Shown here: piece after piece, positions 50,997-59,547 of the stretch | Position numbering within the stretch: the stretch's first letter is position 1 | How the letters are laid out: the number at the start of each line of letters is the position of its first letter | From: Nocardia colli | GTDB taxonomy: Bacteria > Actinomycetota > Actinomycetes > Mycobacteriales > Mycobacteriaceae | Reading direction: 5' to 3' | Assembly (NCBI RefSeq): GCF_008704205.1 | Contig: NZ_VXLC01000003.1 | Location: forward strand, 868,001-932,000 | DNA: 64,000 bases | Position numbers and translations under genes: made by a program | Notes under the pieces: model-generated | What the model was told of the DNA's origin: nothing | Databases searched by the model: none | The model's input: only the letters and a program-made list of their open reading frames with translations

Positions 50997-52052
50997 TCAG
51001 TCCGGCGGGTGTGGATCCCTGGTCACCACGAAGTGCAGCATCGTCCGCAGTTCGGTACGGACCGGCGCCGGCATCGGCGTCTGCCCGAGCAGCCCGAGAG
51101 CGTAGGAAAGATGGCTGCGCGCGATTCCTTCCGCGTATCCGCGGCCGCCGGTCAACTCGATGAGCGTCGCCATGGCTGCCAACTCCGCGTCTGAATTACC
51201 AGCGCTGTCCCACAGTCTCGACAGCTGCGCGGTGTCCGGGTGGGCGGCATGCAGCGCGGCAAGAACCGGCAGCGTCCGCTTGCGCTGGCGCAGGTCGTTG
51301 TATCCGGGCTTGCCGATCAAATCCGCGTCACCCCAGATGTTTTCGACATCATTCATGGCTTGCCAGGCGAGCCCGGCGTGCCGCGCTGCCTGCTCGAACG
51401 GCTCCGCCGCGGCGGCACTGCCGCCGCCGAGCCGCACGCCGAGGCCCGCACCGCAACCGAGCAGGGCACCACCCTTGCCGAAGCCGAGCTGCGGCCATTC
51501 GTCGAGGGCGATCTCGACGGCTGGGCGGCGCTCGAAGTTCATCTCCGCGGCCAGGGCATTGGTCAACGTGTGCAGCGACTCGTTCAACAGCCGAGTGGCG
51601 ACGGCCCCGAGTTCCCCTGGCACGCTGAGCAATACCTCGTTGGCCGCGATCCACAGGGCGTTGCCGGAGAGCAGGGAGGTCGGGGTGCCGAGGGCTGCCC
51701 ACACGGTGGGCCGGTCGCGGCGCACCGCGTCCTCGTCCATCAGGTCGTCGTGCAGCAGGCTCGAATTGTGCAGGAATTCCATCGCGATCGCGGCGGGGAG
51801 CGCCGATTCCGGTTGGCCGCCGACCGCTCGCGCGCACAGGAAGGCCACCGAGGCCTGTAGGCCGCGGCTGCCGCGCGCCTGGACCGGCGTGCCGTCCAGT
51901 TCGCGCCAGCCGAAGTAGTATCGGCAGGCCAGCGCTAGGTCCGGGTGGATCGGCGCGAGCGCGGATTCCATTCCGGCTCGCAGCATTTCGCGAGACCGGT
52001 GCACCGTGTCGGGCAAGGGCGGCGGCTGGACCGCGGTGTCACGGCTGGACAT
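50997..52052 (-). CDS. Polyprenyl diphosphate synthase family protein with altered second Asp-rich motif
   Basis: 351 aa from ATG 52052. The first motif is intact (L-L-H-D-D-L-M-D-E-D, Asp102-106) and G-K-P-G-Y-N-D-L-R-Q-R-K-R-T-L-P-V is present. The second motif, usually D-D-x-x-D, reads N-D-V-E-N (234-238), then I-W-G-D. Small residues (Ser, Ser) precede the first motif where short-chain enzymes carry aromatics, so a long-chain product is possible. The loss of two second-motif aspartates may lower or change activity. Overlaps the methyltransferase gene by 14 bp. Confidence 0.85.
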   Translation of the reverse strand: MSSRDTAVQPPPLPDTVHRSREMLRAGMESALAPIHPDLALACRYYFGWRELDGTPVQARGSRGLQASVAFLCARAVGGQPESALPAAIAMEFLHNSSLLHDDLMDEDAVRRDRPTVWAALGTPTSLLSGNALWIAANEVLLSVPGELGAVATRLLNESLHTLTNALAAEMNFERRPAVEIALDEWPQLGFGKGGALLGCGAGLGVRLGGGSAAAAEPFEQAARHAGLAWQAMNDVENIWGDADLIGKPGYNDLRQRKRTLPVLAALHAAHPDTAQLSRLWDSAGNSDAELAAMATLIELTGGRGYAEGIARSHLSYALGLLGQTPMPAPVRTELRTMLHFVVTRDPHPPD

Positions 52053-52932
52053 GGGGCTCCGTTCCCGGCCCACCGCAGCGCGACAGGATGCGCATGTAAT
52101 TGACTCGGCCGGAGCGATATCCGTCCAGGAAAGCGTCCTCGACGCCGGAGGCGAGCGCGGACTCCCGGCGCAGTTCCCAGTACGGCGTCGCCGGCCTGGT
52201 CAGGTCGTCGACCTGGAAGGGGGTCAGGCCGGCATCGAGCAACGCCCGCAGGTAACTGTCGCGGCGATGGGTGTGGCAGCGGTAGTGCTCGTCGATCGCG
52301 GCCGCCTCGGCGGATTCCGGTGCGATCGTGTCGTCACAGCACCAGGTCACCAGGACGTACACCCCGCCGGGCTTGAGCACCCGCGCGAACTCCGCGAACG
52401 CCTCCGGCAGCTGCACGTACATAGTGGTCTCGTTGGTGACCAGGTAGTCGAAGGTGTCGTCGGCGAACCCGGTGTCGATCATGTTCCGGTCGTGGAACCG
52501 CACGTCGCGCGCGCACCCGTGTTTCGCCGCCTGGGCGCGCGCGAAATCGTTCTGATAGCTGGAGAAGTTCACGCCGTCGACGACACAGCCGAATGCGCGG
52601 TGCAGCAGGAAGGACGTGCCGCCGCGCCCGGACCCGGCATCGAGCAACCGGCTCCCCGCCTGCATTCCACTCAATGCGTCGATGAGCACGTCGACCTGAC
52701 GAGTCTCCATTCGATGCAATTCGGCATCGATCGCCTTGTCGCGGCTCACGCCGGCCCGGCCGAGAATGCTGCGGTCGAAATCTCCGACCGCGAAGTGATG
52801 GTGGTAGAACCCATCTGCGTGCCCGAGATCCAGGTTCAGCGCATCCTGCCTTTTCGTATCGTAATAGGTAAAGGCATCCCGCTCGAATTCGTTGCGTAAC
52901 AGCGCAGGACCTGCGCTTGTCTGGGTCGCCAT
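52039..52932 (-). CDS. Prenyl diphosphate C-methyltransferase (geranyl-diphosphate 2-C-methyltransferase family)
   Basis: 297 aa from ATG 52932 (GGAG upstream). Compared with GPP methyltransferase of 2-methylisoborneol producers as I recall it, blocks match in order: F-Y-H-H-H (42-46), A-E-L-H-R-M-E (70-76), SAM motif L-L-D-A-G-S-G-R-G-G-T (96-106), N-E-T-T-M-Y-V (167-173), H-R-R-D-S-Y-L-R-A-L, and D-L-T-R-P-A-T-P-Y-W-E-L-R. Such enzymes methylate GPP; relatives methylate IPP. Leads the operon with the prenyl synthase and two Rieske genes, so a methylated building block is expected. Confidence 0.88.
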   Translation of the reverse strand: MATQTSAGPALLRNEFERDAFTYYDTKRQDALNLDLGHADGFYHHHFAVGDFDRSILGRAGVSRDKAIDAELHRMETRQVDVLIDALSGMQAGSRLLDAGSGRGGTSFLLHRAFGCVVDGVNFSSYQNDFARAQAAKHGCARDVRFHDRNMIDTGFADDTFDYLVTNETTMYVQLPEAFAEFARVLKPGGVYVLVTWCCDDTIAPESAEAAAIDEHYRCHTHRRDSYLRALLDAGLTPFQVDDLTRPATPYWELRRESALASGVEDAFLDGYRSGRVNYMRILSRCGGPGTEPHVQP

Positions 52933-53013
52933 GCCAGCTCCTCTCTCCTCGCGGATATGTCCGCCACGGCCCCATCGAGTGTCCGACGCCGCGCGGCTCG
53001 TCCGCCATCGAAC

Positions 53014-53030
53014 GTTCCACCGGACGGAAC
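53014..53030. promoter_or_regulatory. Terpenoid-cluster operator B4
   Basis: GTTCC-N7-GGAAC perfect half-sites between the divergent methyltransferase and prenyl synthase 2 genes. Confidence 0.72.
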
Positions 53031-53063
53031 GACAGTTAGCTCTGCCCGGCCGTCCGGCGTTAC

Positions 53064-53101
53064 CTTCGATTGCAATCGAAGAGCAAGGAGAACGGTTCTC
53101 C
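53064..53101 (+). promoter_or_regulatory. Palindrome pair in the leader of prenyl synthase 2, second one covering the RBS
   Basis: An 18-bp perfect palindrome (CTTCGATTG then CAATCGAAG, 53064-53081) is followed by a 15-bp palindrome GGAGAAC-G-GTTCTCC (53087-53101) that contains the AAGGAG ribosome-binding site and abuts the ATG. As RNA, a GGAGAA/TTCTCC stem with a 3-nt loop would hide the ribosome-binding site. Confidence 0.5.
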
Positions 53102-54274
53102 ATGGCGCAATCACATATGTATTCACACACCGCCGATAGGACAATCCGTCCGGGCAATCCCGCGGCACTGGATACGGAAAACTTCAGCAAAGACGAAGTA
53201 ATGATGCCGACCGCCCGGTCCGCGCCCGCGATAGCCACGGCAATGGCCGGTGATCGCGCGGCTACCGATGCGGTAATTCATGAATTCCTGGAAAACAAAG
53301 CAGCGTCGGCGCAGGCACCGACGCTGCTTTTGTTCGTCGATCTGCTGCGCGAATTCCTCGACGGCGGTAAACGGCTGCGGCCATTGCTGTGTTGTTGCGG
53401 CTGGCGCGCGGCCGGCGGGCGGGGCGACCACGCCTCGGTCATCCGGATCGCCGCTTCGCTCGAACTCTTCCACACCTTCGGTCTGATCCACGACGATGTG
53501 ATGGACGCCAGCGACACCCGGCGCGGGCGGCCGACCGTGCACCGCCGAATGGCGTCCGCCGTGCCGGCGCGATCGGATGAACGATTCGGCGTGAACACCG
53601 CGATCCTGACCGGCGACCTGGCCTTCGGCTGGTCCTACGAACTGCTCCACGACGCCGGCCTGCCACCGGCCGTCGCCGACACCCTCTGGCAGGCGCTGGA
53701 CCGCATGCGCACCGACACCCTGGTCGGCCAGTACCTCGACCTGTTGCACACCGGTAGCTGCGACGCCGACATCGCCGCCGCGCTGACCATCGCGCGATTC
53801 AAAACCGGGAAATATACGGTAGAACATCCGCTTCGGCTCGGCGCGATCGTCGCGGGTGCGACACCGGAAGTCCTGTCCGCCTGTTCGGCATTCGGTATTC
53901 CGCTCGGCGAGGCCTTTCAACTACGCGATGACCTGCTCGGCGTTTTCGGTGATCCCGCCCGGACCGGTAAGGCCGACGTGGACGACCTGCGTGACGGCAA
54001 GCCCACAGCACTCCTCGCCGCGGCGCGAACGCGGTCTACCGATTTCCAACGGCACCGGCTGGATGCCATTGTCGGGAACCCGAGCATCACCGATACGGAG
54101 GCTGCCGAGGCTCGTGAAATCATCCGGGATACGGGCGCTGTCGAGTACGTCGAAGAACTCATCGCCCAGCGGTTGGCCCTGTCTTCCTCGGTAGTCGAAA
54201 GCGGTGTCTTCGACACGGACGGTGCGGAATACCTTCGCTACGTCGCGTCATTGGCGACCCGACGGGACAATTGA
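53102..54274 (+). CDS. Polyprenyl diphosphate synthase (FPP/GGPP type)
   Basis: 390 aa from ATG 53102 (longer in-frame ORF upstream has no homology). G-G-K-R-L-R-P (88-94), first motif L-I-H-D-D-V-M-D-A-S-D-T-R-R-G (Asp131-135), second motif L-R-D-D-L-L-G-V-F-G-D, all intact. Phe precedes the first motif at position -5. A full trans-prenyltransferase, most likely making the GGPP or FPP backbone. Transcribed divergently from the methyltransferase operon under the same operator. Confidence 0.9.
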   Translation: MAQSHMYSHTADRTIRPGNPAALDTENFSKDEVMMPTARSAPAIATAMAGDRAATDAVIHEFLENKAASAQAPTLLLFVDLLREFLDGGKRLRPLLCCCGWRAAGGRGDHASVIRIAASLELFHTFGLIHDDVMDASDTRRGRPTVHRRMASAVPARSDERFGVNTAILTGDLAFGWSYELLHDAGLPPAVADTLWQALDRMRTDTLVGQYLDLLHTGSCDADIAAALTIARFKTGKYTVEHPLRLGAIVAGATPEVLSACSAFGIPLGEAFQLRDDLLGVFGDPARTGKADVDDLRDGKPTALLAAARTRSTDFQRHRLDAIVGNPSITDTEAAEAREIIRDTGAVEYVEELIAQRLALSSSVVESGVFDTDGAEYLRYVASLATRRDN

Positions 54275-54491
54275 TGACACCGCACGTTCTACGACCGTCC
54301 GTCGGCGAATACTGCCGGCCACCGCCCGGCGCGACGGACATACATATCTCCCATAAGAAAGTCGACCCAGCCCGGCTCGAACACTTCTCCCGCGAACTGA
54401 TGACTCGAATTGAACTGCGCGCATAGCGCCGCGTACGTTCCGTCCACAGTCGAGCCGCAATCGGTCGCCGTCCACGAAGGATGCGCTGGCG

Positions 54492-55286
54492 ATGATGATT
54501 TCCGGAGGACCCGAGGGCCGCTTACCCGCGGGCCGACTATCCGAGGACCGACTGTCGATGCTGGACAAGGCGATTGTCGTGCTCGATACCCTCGCCGCCG
54601 ATCACCGGCCGCTCGGCGTATCCGAGCTGGCCCGCCGCACCAAACTGCCCAAGGCGACGACACATCGTGTGCTGCACCAGCTTTCCGCGCACTGCCTGGT
54701 CGAGAACCTGGACAAAGGCTATGTGCTCGGCAAGCACGTGGTGGAGCTGACGCGAGCGTTCCACTATCCGCCGCACGCGTTACGCCGCGCGTGCGTTCCG
54801 CACATGCTCGATCTCTACGTGCTGGACACCAGAAATGTCGTGTATCTGGGCGTTCGCGAGAACCGCACGGTGCGCTATCTCGCAGTGGTGCACGGGCACA
54901 GCGCCGTGCGGCCACCGGCGCGCGGCGCGGACAACGCGCCGCTGCACTGCACGGCGATCGGACGAGCACTGCTGGCTTACGAACATCCCGAACGCATCGA
55001 TCAACTGATCGGCACCGACCCGCTCGTGGCATACACCCCGCACACGGTGCGCAGCCCCGCTCGGTTGAGCGCCGAATTGCAGTCGGTACGCCGCGACGGG
55101 GTGGCCCACTGCGATCGCGAGTATCGATCCGACATCGCCTGCGTCGCGGTTCCGGTGCTGGACACGACCGGGCACGCGATCGGCGCACTCGCGGTGGGCG
55201 GCCCGCAGCTGGATCGAGAGGCGGTCTCGCACCGGTTACGCCGGATCGCCTATGCCGTCGCCAGGTCGATCAATGCAGGCCCCTGA
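54492..55286 (+). CDS. IclR-family regulator of the terpenoid cluster
   Basis: 264 aa (Met23 at 54558 is an alternative start). HTH: L-G-V-S-E-L-A-R-R-T-K-L-P-K-A-T-T-H-R-V-L-H-Q-L. Effector domain: Y-L-G-V-R-E-N-R-T-V-R-Y, H-C-T-A-I-G-R-A-L-L-A-Y-E, Y-T-P-H-T-V-R-S-P-A, A-C-V-A-V-P-V-L-D. Sole regulator embedded in the cluster, between prenyl synthase 2 and the mevalonate operon, hence the best candidate to bind the five GTTCC-N7-GGAAC sites. Confidence 0.88.
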   Translation: MMISGGPEGRLPAGRLSEDRLSMLDKAIVVLDTLAADHRPLGVSELARRTKLPKATTHRVLHQLSAHCLVENLDKGYVLGKHVVELTRAFHYPPHALRRACVPHMLDLYVLDTRNVVYLGVRENRTVRYLAVVHGHSAVRPPARGADNAPLHCTAIGRALLAYEHPERIDQLIGTDPLVAYTPHTVRSPARLSAELQSVRRDGVAHCDREYRSDIACVAVPVLDTTGHAIGALAVGGPQLDREAVSHRLRRIAYAVARSINAGP

Positions 55287-55304
55287 CTCCGGCAACCGAT
55301 CGGC

Positions 55305-55321
55305 GTTCCATCCGATGGAAC
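55305..55321. promoter_or_regulatory. Terpenoid-cluster operator B5 (mevalonate operon)
   Basis: GTTCCATCCGATGGAAC, the most symmetric copy (7-bp arms, 3-bp centre), 78 bp upstream of the mevalonate kinase start. A TGCAATCGAA decamer 30 bp downstream is also found 41 bp downstream of B4. Confidence 0.75.
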
Positions 55322-55398
55322 ATCGACTGGCCGACGGCGTCCACACCCCGTGCAATCGAATTACCTTGACCGCAAACCTAGTTGGGAGCCAGCGCGTG

Positions 55399-56400
55399 AT
55401 GTCCGACGACCTGTACCGAACGGCGCGCGAGCACCGGGTGGGCACCGGCAGCGCACACGGCAAGATCATCCTGCTCGGTGAGCACACGGTGGTGTACGGC
55501 ATGCCTGCCATCGCGATACCGATGCCGGACCTGCGCGTGGATGCGGTCGCATACCAGCGGGCTCCAATCGGGTCCCCCTACATCGATCCGGCACCTCGCA
55601 GGCCCGACACCGAGTTGATCCGCACCGTGCACATCGACCCGGGTGGCGACGACGCGTCCGGCGACAGCATCGGCACCGCAGCGCACGCGCTTCTGCGCAT
55701 CCTCGGCTACCCGGCGCACCCGGTAGACGTCGTCGTGCGCTGCGCGGTGCCGCCCGGACGTGGGCTCGGCGCCAGCGCGGCCTGTGCCCTGGCGGCGGTC
55801 CGCGCCCTCGCCGACCACCTCGATCATCCGCTGCCGCCCGAGACGCTGCGGCGCGCGGCGCAGCGCGGTGAGGACCTCGCGCACGGCACCGCGAGCGGCA
55901 TCGACGCCGCCGCCTGTCTGGCCGACGGGCCGATCTGGTTCGAGGCGGGCTGGGTGCGCCCGCTCACCTGCCCGGCGCGGGCCCGGATCGTGGTCGCCGA
56001 CACCGGAATCCCGGGCAGCACCAGCGTGGCCGTGGCGCACGTGCGAACTCGACTCGGTGTCGAATCGGACTGGGCTCGGAAGCAATTGATCACTGCCGCA
56101 GCACTGACCCGGCTGGCCGCCGACGATCTGGCCACCGGCGCGCTGTCCGCCCTCGGCCGGCACTGCCTTGCGTCGCACGCATTACTGAGCGAGCTCGGCG
56201 TCAGCTGCCAAGCCCTCGACCGACTGGTCACCGCCGCCGTCGACGCGGGTGCGCCGGGCGCGAAACTGACCGGCGGCGGCCTGGGTGGCTGCATGATCGC
56301 GCTCGCCGAGGACATCCCGCACGCGGACCGCGTCGCCGCCGCGCTCGAACGGGCTGGGGCCGTACGCATCTGGACCATTCCGTTCGGAGCCGCGGCATGA
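55399..56400 (+). CDS. mvk: Mevalonate kinase
   Basis: 333 aa from ATG 55399 (GTG 55396 adjacent; GGGAG upstream). GHMP kinase motifs: G-K-I-I-L-L-G-E-H-T-V-V-Y-G (residues 18-31), P-P-G-R-G-L-G-A-S-A-A-C-A (ATP loop), and T-G-G-G-L-G-G-C-M-I-A-L at the C-terminus. Phosphorylates mevalonate at C5. First gene of the six-gene operon, whose order (mvk, mvd, pmk, fni, hmgr, hmgs) equals that known from Streptomyces mevalonate clusters. Confidence 0.93.
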   Translation: MSDDLYRTAREHRVGTGSAHGKIILLGEHTVVYGMPAIAIPMPDLRVDAVAYQRAPIGSPYIDPAPRRPDTELIRTVHIDPGGDDASGDSIGTAAHALLRILGYPAHPVDVVVRCAVPPGRGLGASAACALAAVRALADHLDHPLPPETLRRAAQRGEDLAHGTASGIDAAACLADGPIWFEAGWVRPLTCPARARIVVADTGIPGSTSVAVAHVRTRLGVESDWARKQLITAAALTRLAADDLATGALSALGRHCLASHALLSELGVSCQALDRLVTAAVDAGAPGAKLTGGGLGGCMIALAEDIPHADRVAAALERAGAVRIWTIPFGAAA

Positions 56401-57392
56401 CCGCCGCGGCGACCGCGGTCGCCTATCCGAATATCGCGCTCGTGAAGTACTGGGGCAAGCGCGACGAGGAGTACCGCCTGCCGATGACCGGCAGCATCTC
56501 GCTGACCCTCGATCTGTTTCCGACCACCACCACGGTGACCGTGGCGCCCGGCGCGACCATCGATGCCGTCTGCATCGACGACGCTCCGCCGAGCCGACCG
56601 GCCACCCAGCGCGTGCAACAGTTCCTCGGACTGGTCCGCGCACTCGCCGGACGCCGCGAACACGCCACCGTGCAGACCACCAACTCCGGGCCGACGGCCG
56701 CCGGATTGGCTTCCTCCGCAGCGGGTTTCGCGGCGCTCGCGGTCGCCGCGGCCGCCGCGTACGAACTCGAGCTCGATCCGATCGCGCTGTCCAGGCTGGC
56801 TCGCCGCGGCTCCGGATCGGCCTGTCGATCGGTGTTCGGCGGGTTCACCTGCTGGCGCGCAGGCGCAGGCCTCGGGCCCGACGGCGATGCGACCTCCTAC
56901 GCCGAACCTCTTCCCCGCGGAACCATGGACCCGGCCATGGTCGTCGCGATCGTCGATGCCACCCCCAAGCCGATCTCGAGCACGGTCGCGATGCGCCACA
57001 CGGTCGCGACCTCACCCTGCTACTGGGCGTGGTCCGCGAGCTGCCTGCAGGATCTGATCGAAATGCGAAAAGCGTTGGCGGACGGCGAATTGGTGACGGT
57101 CGGCGAGATCGCCGAACGGAACGCGCTCGGGATGCACGCGGCCATGCTCGCCGCGCGACCCGCCGTCCGTTTCCTCACCCCGGCCTCGCTGGCGGTGCTG
57201 GATCGGGTCGCGAAACTGCGGGTCGACGGCATCGCCGCCTACGCGACCATCGACGCGGGGCCGAATGTCAAGGTGCTGTGCGAGGCGGCCGCCGCCGACG
57301 TGGTCGCCGCCGGGCTCCGCGCGGTCGAGACGGTCCAATCGGTGCACATCGGCCGGCCCGGGCCCGCACCGACCCTACGGCGGCTCCGATGA
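56397..57392 (+). CDS. mvd: Diphosphomevalonate decarboxylase
   Basis: 331 aa, ATGA overlap with mvk. A-Y-P-N-I-A-L-V-K-Y-W-G-K-R-D (residues 9-23) and S-I-S-L-T-L-D are diagnostic. ATP loop T-A-A-G-L-A-S-S-A-A-G and R-R-G-S-G-S-A-C-R-S-V-F-G-G with the catalytic region. Converts mevalonate diphosphate to isopentenyl diphosphate with ATP. Confidence 0.93.
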   Translation: MTAAATAVAYPNIALVKYWGKRDEEYRLPMTGSISLTLDLFPTTTTVTVAPGATIDAVCIDDAPPSRPATQRVQQFLGLVRALAGRREHATVQTTNSGPTAAGLASSAAGFAALAVAAAAAYELELDPIALSRLARRGSGSACRSVFGGFTCWRAGAGLGPDGDATSYAEPLPRGTMDPAMVVAIVDATPKPISSTVAMRHTVATSPCYWAWSASCLQDLIEMRKALADGELVTVGEIAERNALGMHAAMLAARPAVRFLTPASLAVLDRVAKLRVDGIAAYATIDAGPNVKVLCEAAAADVVAAGLRAVETVQSVHIGRPGPAPTLRRLR

Positions 57393-58465
57393 TCAGCTGT
57401 AGCGCGCCGGGCAAGCTGTACGTCGCCGGCGAGTACGCCGTCACCGAGCCCGGACACGGCGCGGTTCTCGTCGCGATCGACCGGTATGTCACGGTGCGCG
57501 CCGGCGCGAGCGACGACGGGCTCACCACCGTCGAGTCGACGCTGTCCGGCGCAAATACGCTGCGCTGCAACGGGATCGATGACCTTCTGCGCACGCCCGC
57601 ACCGTTCGCCTATGTGCAGTCGGCGTTGGGCATGGCGGCACGGGTGCGCATCGCGCTCGGCGGTGCCCCGCCGCCGTGCCGACTGTCCATCACCTCCGAC
57701 CTCGCCGACGGCCGGGGCACGAAGCTCGGCCTCGGATCGAGCGGCGCGGTCACGGTCGCGATGATCAACGTCCTGAACTCGGTCTACCGCTTGGGTCTGA
57801 ATCGGGCGCAACGCTACCGGCTGGCGATGCTTGCCACTATGGCCGTCGACCCGCACGCGTCCGGCGGCGACGTCGCGGCAGCCACCTGGGGCGGCTGGCT
57901 CCACTATCAAGCACCGGACCGTACGCAGGTCCAGCGGGTGCTCGCCACCCGCGGTGTGGCGGGCTCCCTGGACGCCCCCTGGTCCGGCTTCGCCGTCCGG
58001 ACGTTGCCCGCCCCCACCCGGTTGCGCCTACAGGTCGGCTGGACCGGCACGCCCGCGTCATCGGCCGCACTGCTCACCCGCTTTCGAGCGCGCGATCGAG
58101 CCGGCGCCGGTAGCCGGACGTTCCTCGCCGAAAGCAACGCCTGCGTGCGCAGATTGGCCGCCGCGATCACCCAGGACCACGACGCGGCCATCGCGCACGA
58201 AATCCGAATCGCCCGAAACCTACTCTGCGCACTGGACCGCACGGCAGGCATCGGCATCCGGACCGAAGCACTCGAATTGCTGTGGCGCACCGCCGAATCA
58301 TTGGGCATACCGGCGAAGTCCTCCGGTGCGGGCGGCGGCGACTGCGGCATCGCGCTGGTGCCGACCGGCACCGCGCGGCTCGCGTCGCAGCTGCGGAAAC
58401 GCTGGGCCCACAGCGGGATCCGCACCCTGCCGTTGCTGATACACCAGACCGAGGGAGCCGCGTGA
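57389..58465 (+). CDS. pmk: Phosphomevalonate kinase
   Basis: 358 aa from ATG 57389, overlapping mvd by 4 bp. S-A-P-G-K-L-Y-V-A-G-E-Y-A-V (residues 4-17), G-R-G-T-K-L-G-L-G-S-S-G-A-V-T-V (ATP loop) and S-S-G-A-G-G-G-D-C-G-I-A-L. GHMP-type bacterial phosphomevalonate kinase making mevalonate 5-diphosphate. The last base is also the first of the fni start codon. Confidence 0.92.
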   Translation: MISCSAPGKLYVAGEYAVTEPGHGAVLVAIDRYVTVRAGASDDGLTTVESTLSGANTLRCNGIDDLLRTPAPFAYVQSALGMAARVRIALGGAPPPCRLSITSDLADGRGTKLGLGSSGAVTVAMINVLNSVYRLGLNRAQRYRLAMLATMAVDPHASGGDVAAATWGGWLHYQAPDRTQVQRVLATRGVAGSLDAPWSGFAVRTLPAPTRLRLQVGWTGTPASSAALLTRFRARDRAGAGSRTFLAESNACVRRLAAAITQDHDAAIAHEIRIARNLLCALDRTAGIGIRTEALELLWRTAESLGIPAKSSGAGGGDCGIALVPTGTARLASQLRKRWAHSGIRTLPLLIHQTEGAA

Positions 58466-59547
58466 TGAGAAGCAGCCGCAAGGACGATCATGTGCGCTTC
58501 GCGGTCGAGCAACACCGGTCCGGGCCGGCGGCCAACGACTTCGATGCGGTCGCGCTGGTCCACCACGCGTTGGCGGCCACCGACTGCGCCGAGGTCGAAC
58601 TGGCCACCGAGGTGCTAGGGCGGCGCTGGGAGACACCGTTTTTCATCAACGGCATGACCGGAGGCAGCGAGCACACCGGCACCATCAATCGAAACCTGGC
58701 CATCGCGGCGCGCGAGACCGGGCTGCCGATCGGGTCCGGCTCGATGAGCGCGTACTTCGCCGACGAGGCGCTCGCCGACACCTTCCGGGTGCTGCGCAAG
58801 GAACACCCCCGCGGTTTCGTGATGGCCAACGTCAACGCCACCGCCACGCCCGATCAGGTGCACCGGGCGATCGATCTGCTGGAGGCGGACGCGCTGCAGA
58901 TCCACCTCAACGCGTTGCAGGAGATCGTGATGCCGGAGGGTGATCGGGAGTTCCGGGCCTGGCGCGACCAGGTGCCGCGGATCGCCGCCGCCGCGGGCAT
59001 TCCGGTGATCGTCAAGGAGGTCGGCTTCGGCCTGAGCCGGGAAACGGTTGCGCTGCTGCGTGACTCGGGCGTCGCCGCCGCCGACGTCGGCGGCCGGGGC
59101 GGCACGAACTTCGCCAGGATCGAGAACAACCGGCGCACCGCGGCCGACTTCGGCTTCATCGAGGACTGGGGGCAGTCCACGGTCGCCTGCCTGCTCGACG
59201 CGGCCGGCCTGTCCGGGATCGAAGTACTCGGCTCCGGCGGCATCCGGTCGCCGCTCGACGTGGCCAAGGCGCTGGCCCTCGGCGCGGGCGCGGTGGGTGT
59301 CGCGGGCCGTTTCCTGCACACCCTCGTCGATCAAGGCACCGACGCGCTGATCACGATGATCACCGAATGGCGCACCCAGCTGCAGCAGATCATGACCGTA
59401 CTCGGCGCGCTGAAACCGGCCGATCTCACCGGCTGCGATCTGCTGATCACCGGCGCCCCAGCCGAATTCGCCGAACTACGCGGCGTCGACGTCACCGCCT
59501 ACGCGAACCGCACCAGGCAGGCGAACCAGGAAAGGAGCCTCGAATGA
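58465..59547 (+). CDS. fni: Type 2 isopentenyl-diphosphate isomerase (FMN)
   Basis: 360 aa from ATG 58465. F-F-I-N-G-M-T-G-G-S (flavin loop, about 55-64), N-V-N-A, Q-I-H-L-N-A-L-Q-E (catalytic Gln/Glu region), K-E-V-G-F-G, D-V-G-G-R-G-G-T-N-F and G-S-G-G-I-R-S-P-L-D-V-A-K. An FMN- and NADPH-dependent isomerase that equilibrates IPP and DMAPP. Coupled to pmk by a TGATG junction. Confidence 0.93.
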   Translation: MRSSRKDDHVRFAVEQHRSGPAANDFDAVALVHHALAATDCAEVELATEVLGRRWETPFFINGMTGGSEHTGTINRNLAIAARETGLPIGSGSMSAYFADEALADTFRVLRKEHPRGFVMANVNATATPDQVHRAIDLLEADALQIHLNALQEIVMPEGDREFRAWRDQVPRIAAAAGIPVIVKEVGFGLSRETVALLRDSGVAAADVGGRGGTNFARIENNRRTAADFGFIEDWGQSTVACLLDAAGLSGIEVLGSGGIRSPLDVAKALALGAGAVGVAGRFLHTLVDQGTDALITMITEWRTQLQQIMTVLGALKPADLTGCDLLITGAPAEFAELRGVDVTAYANRTRQANQERSLE

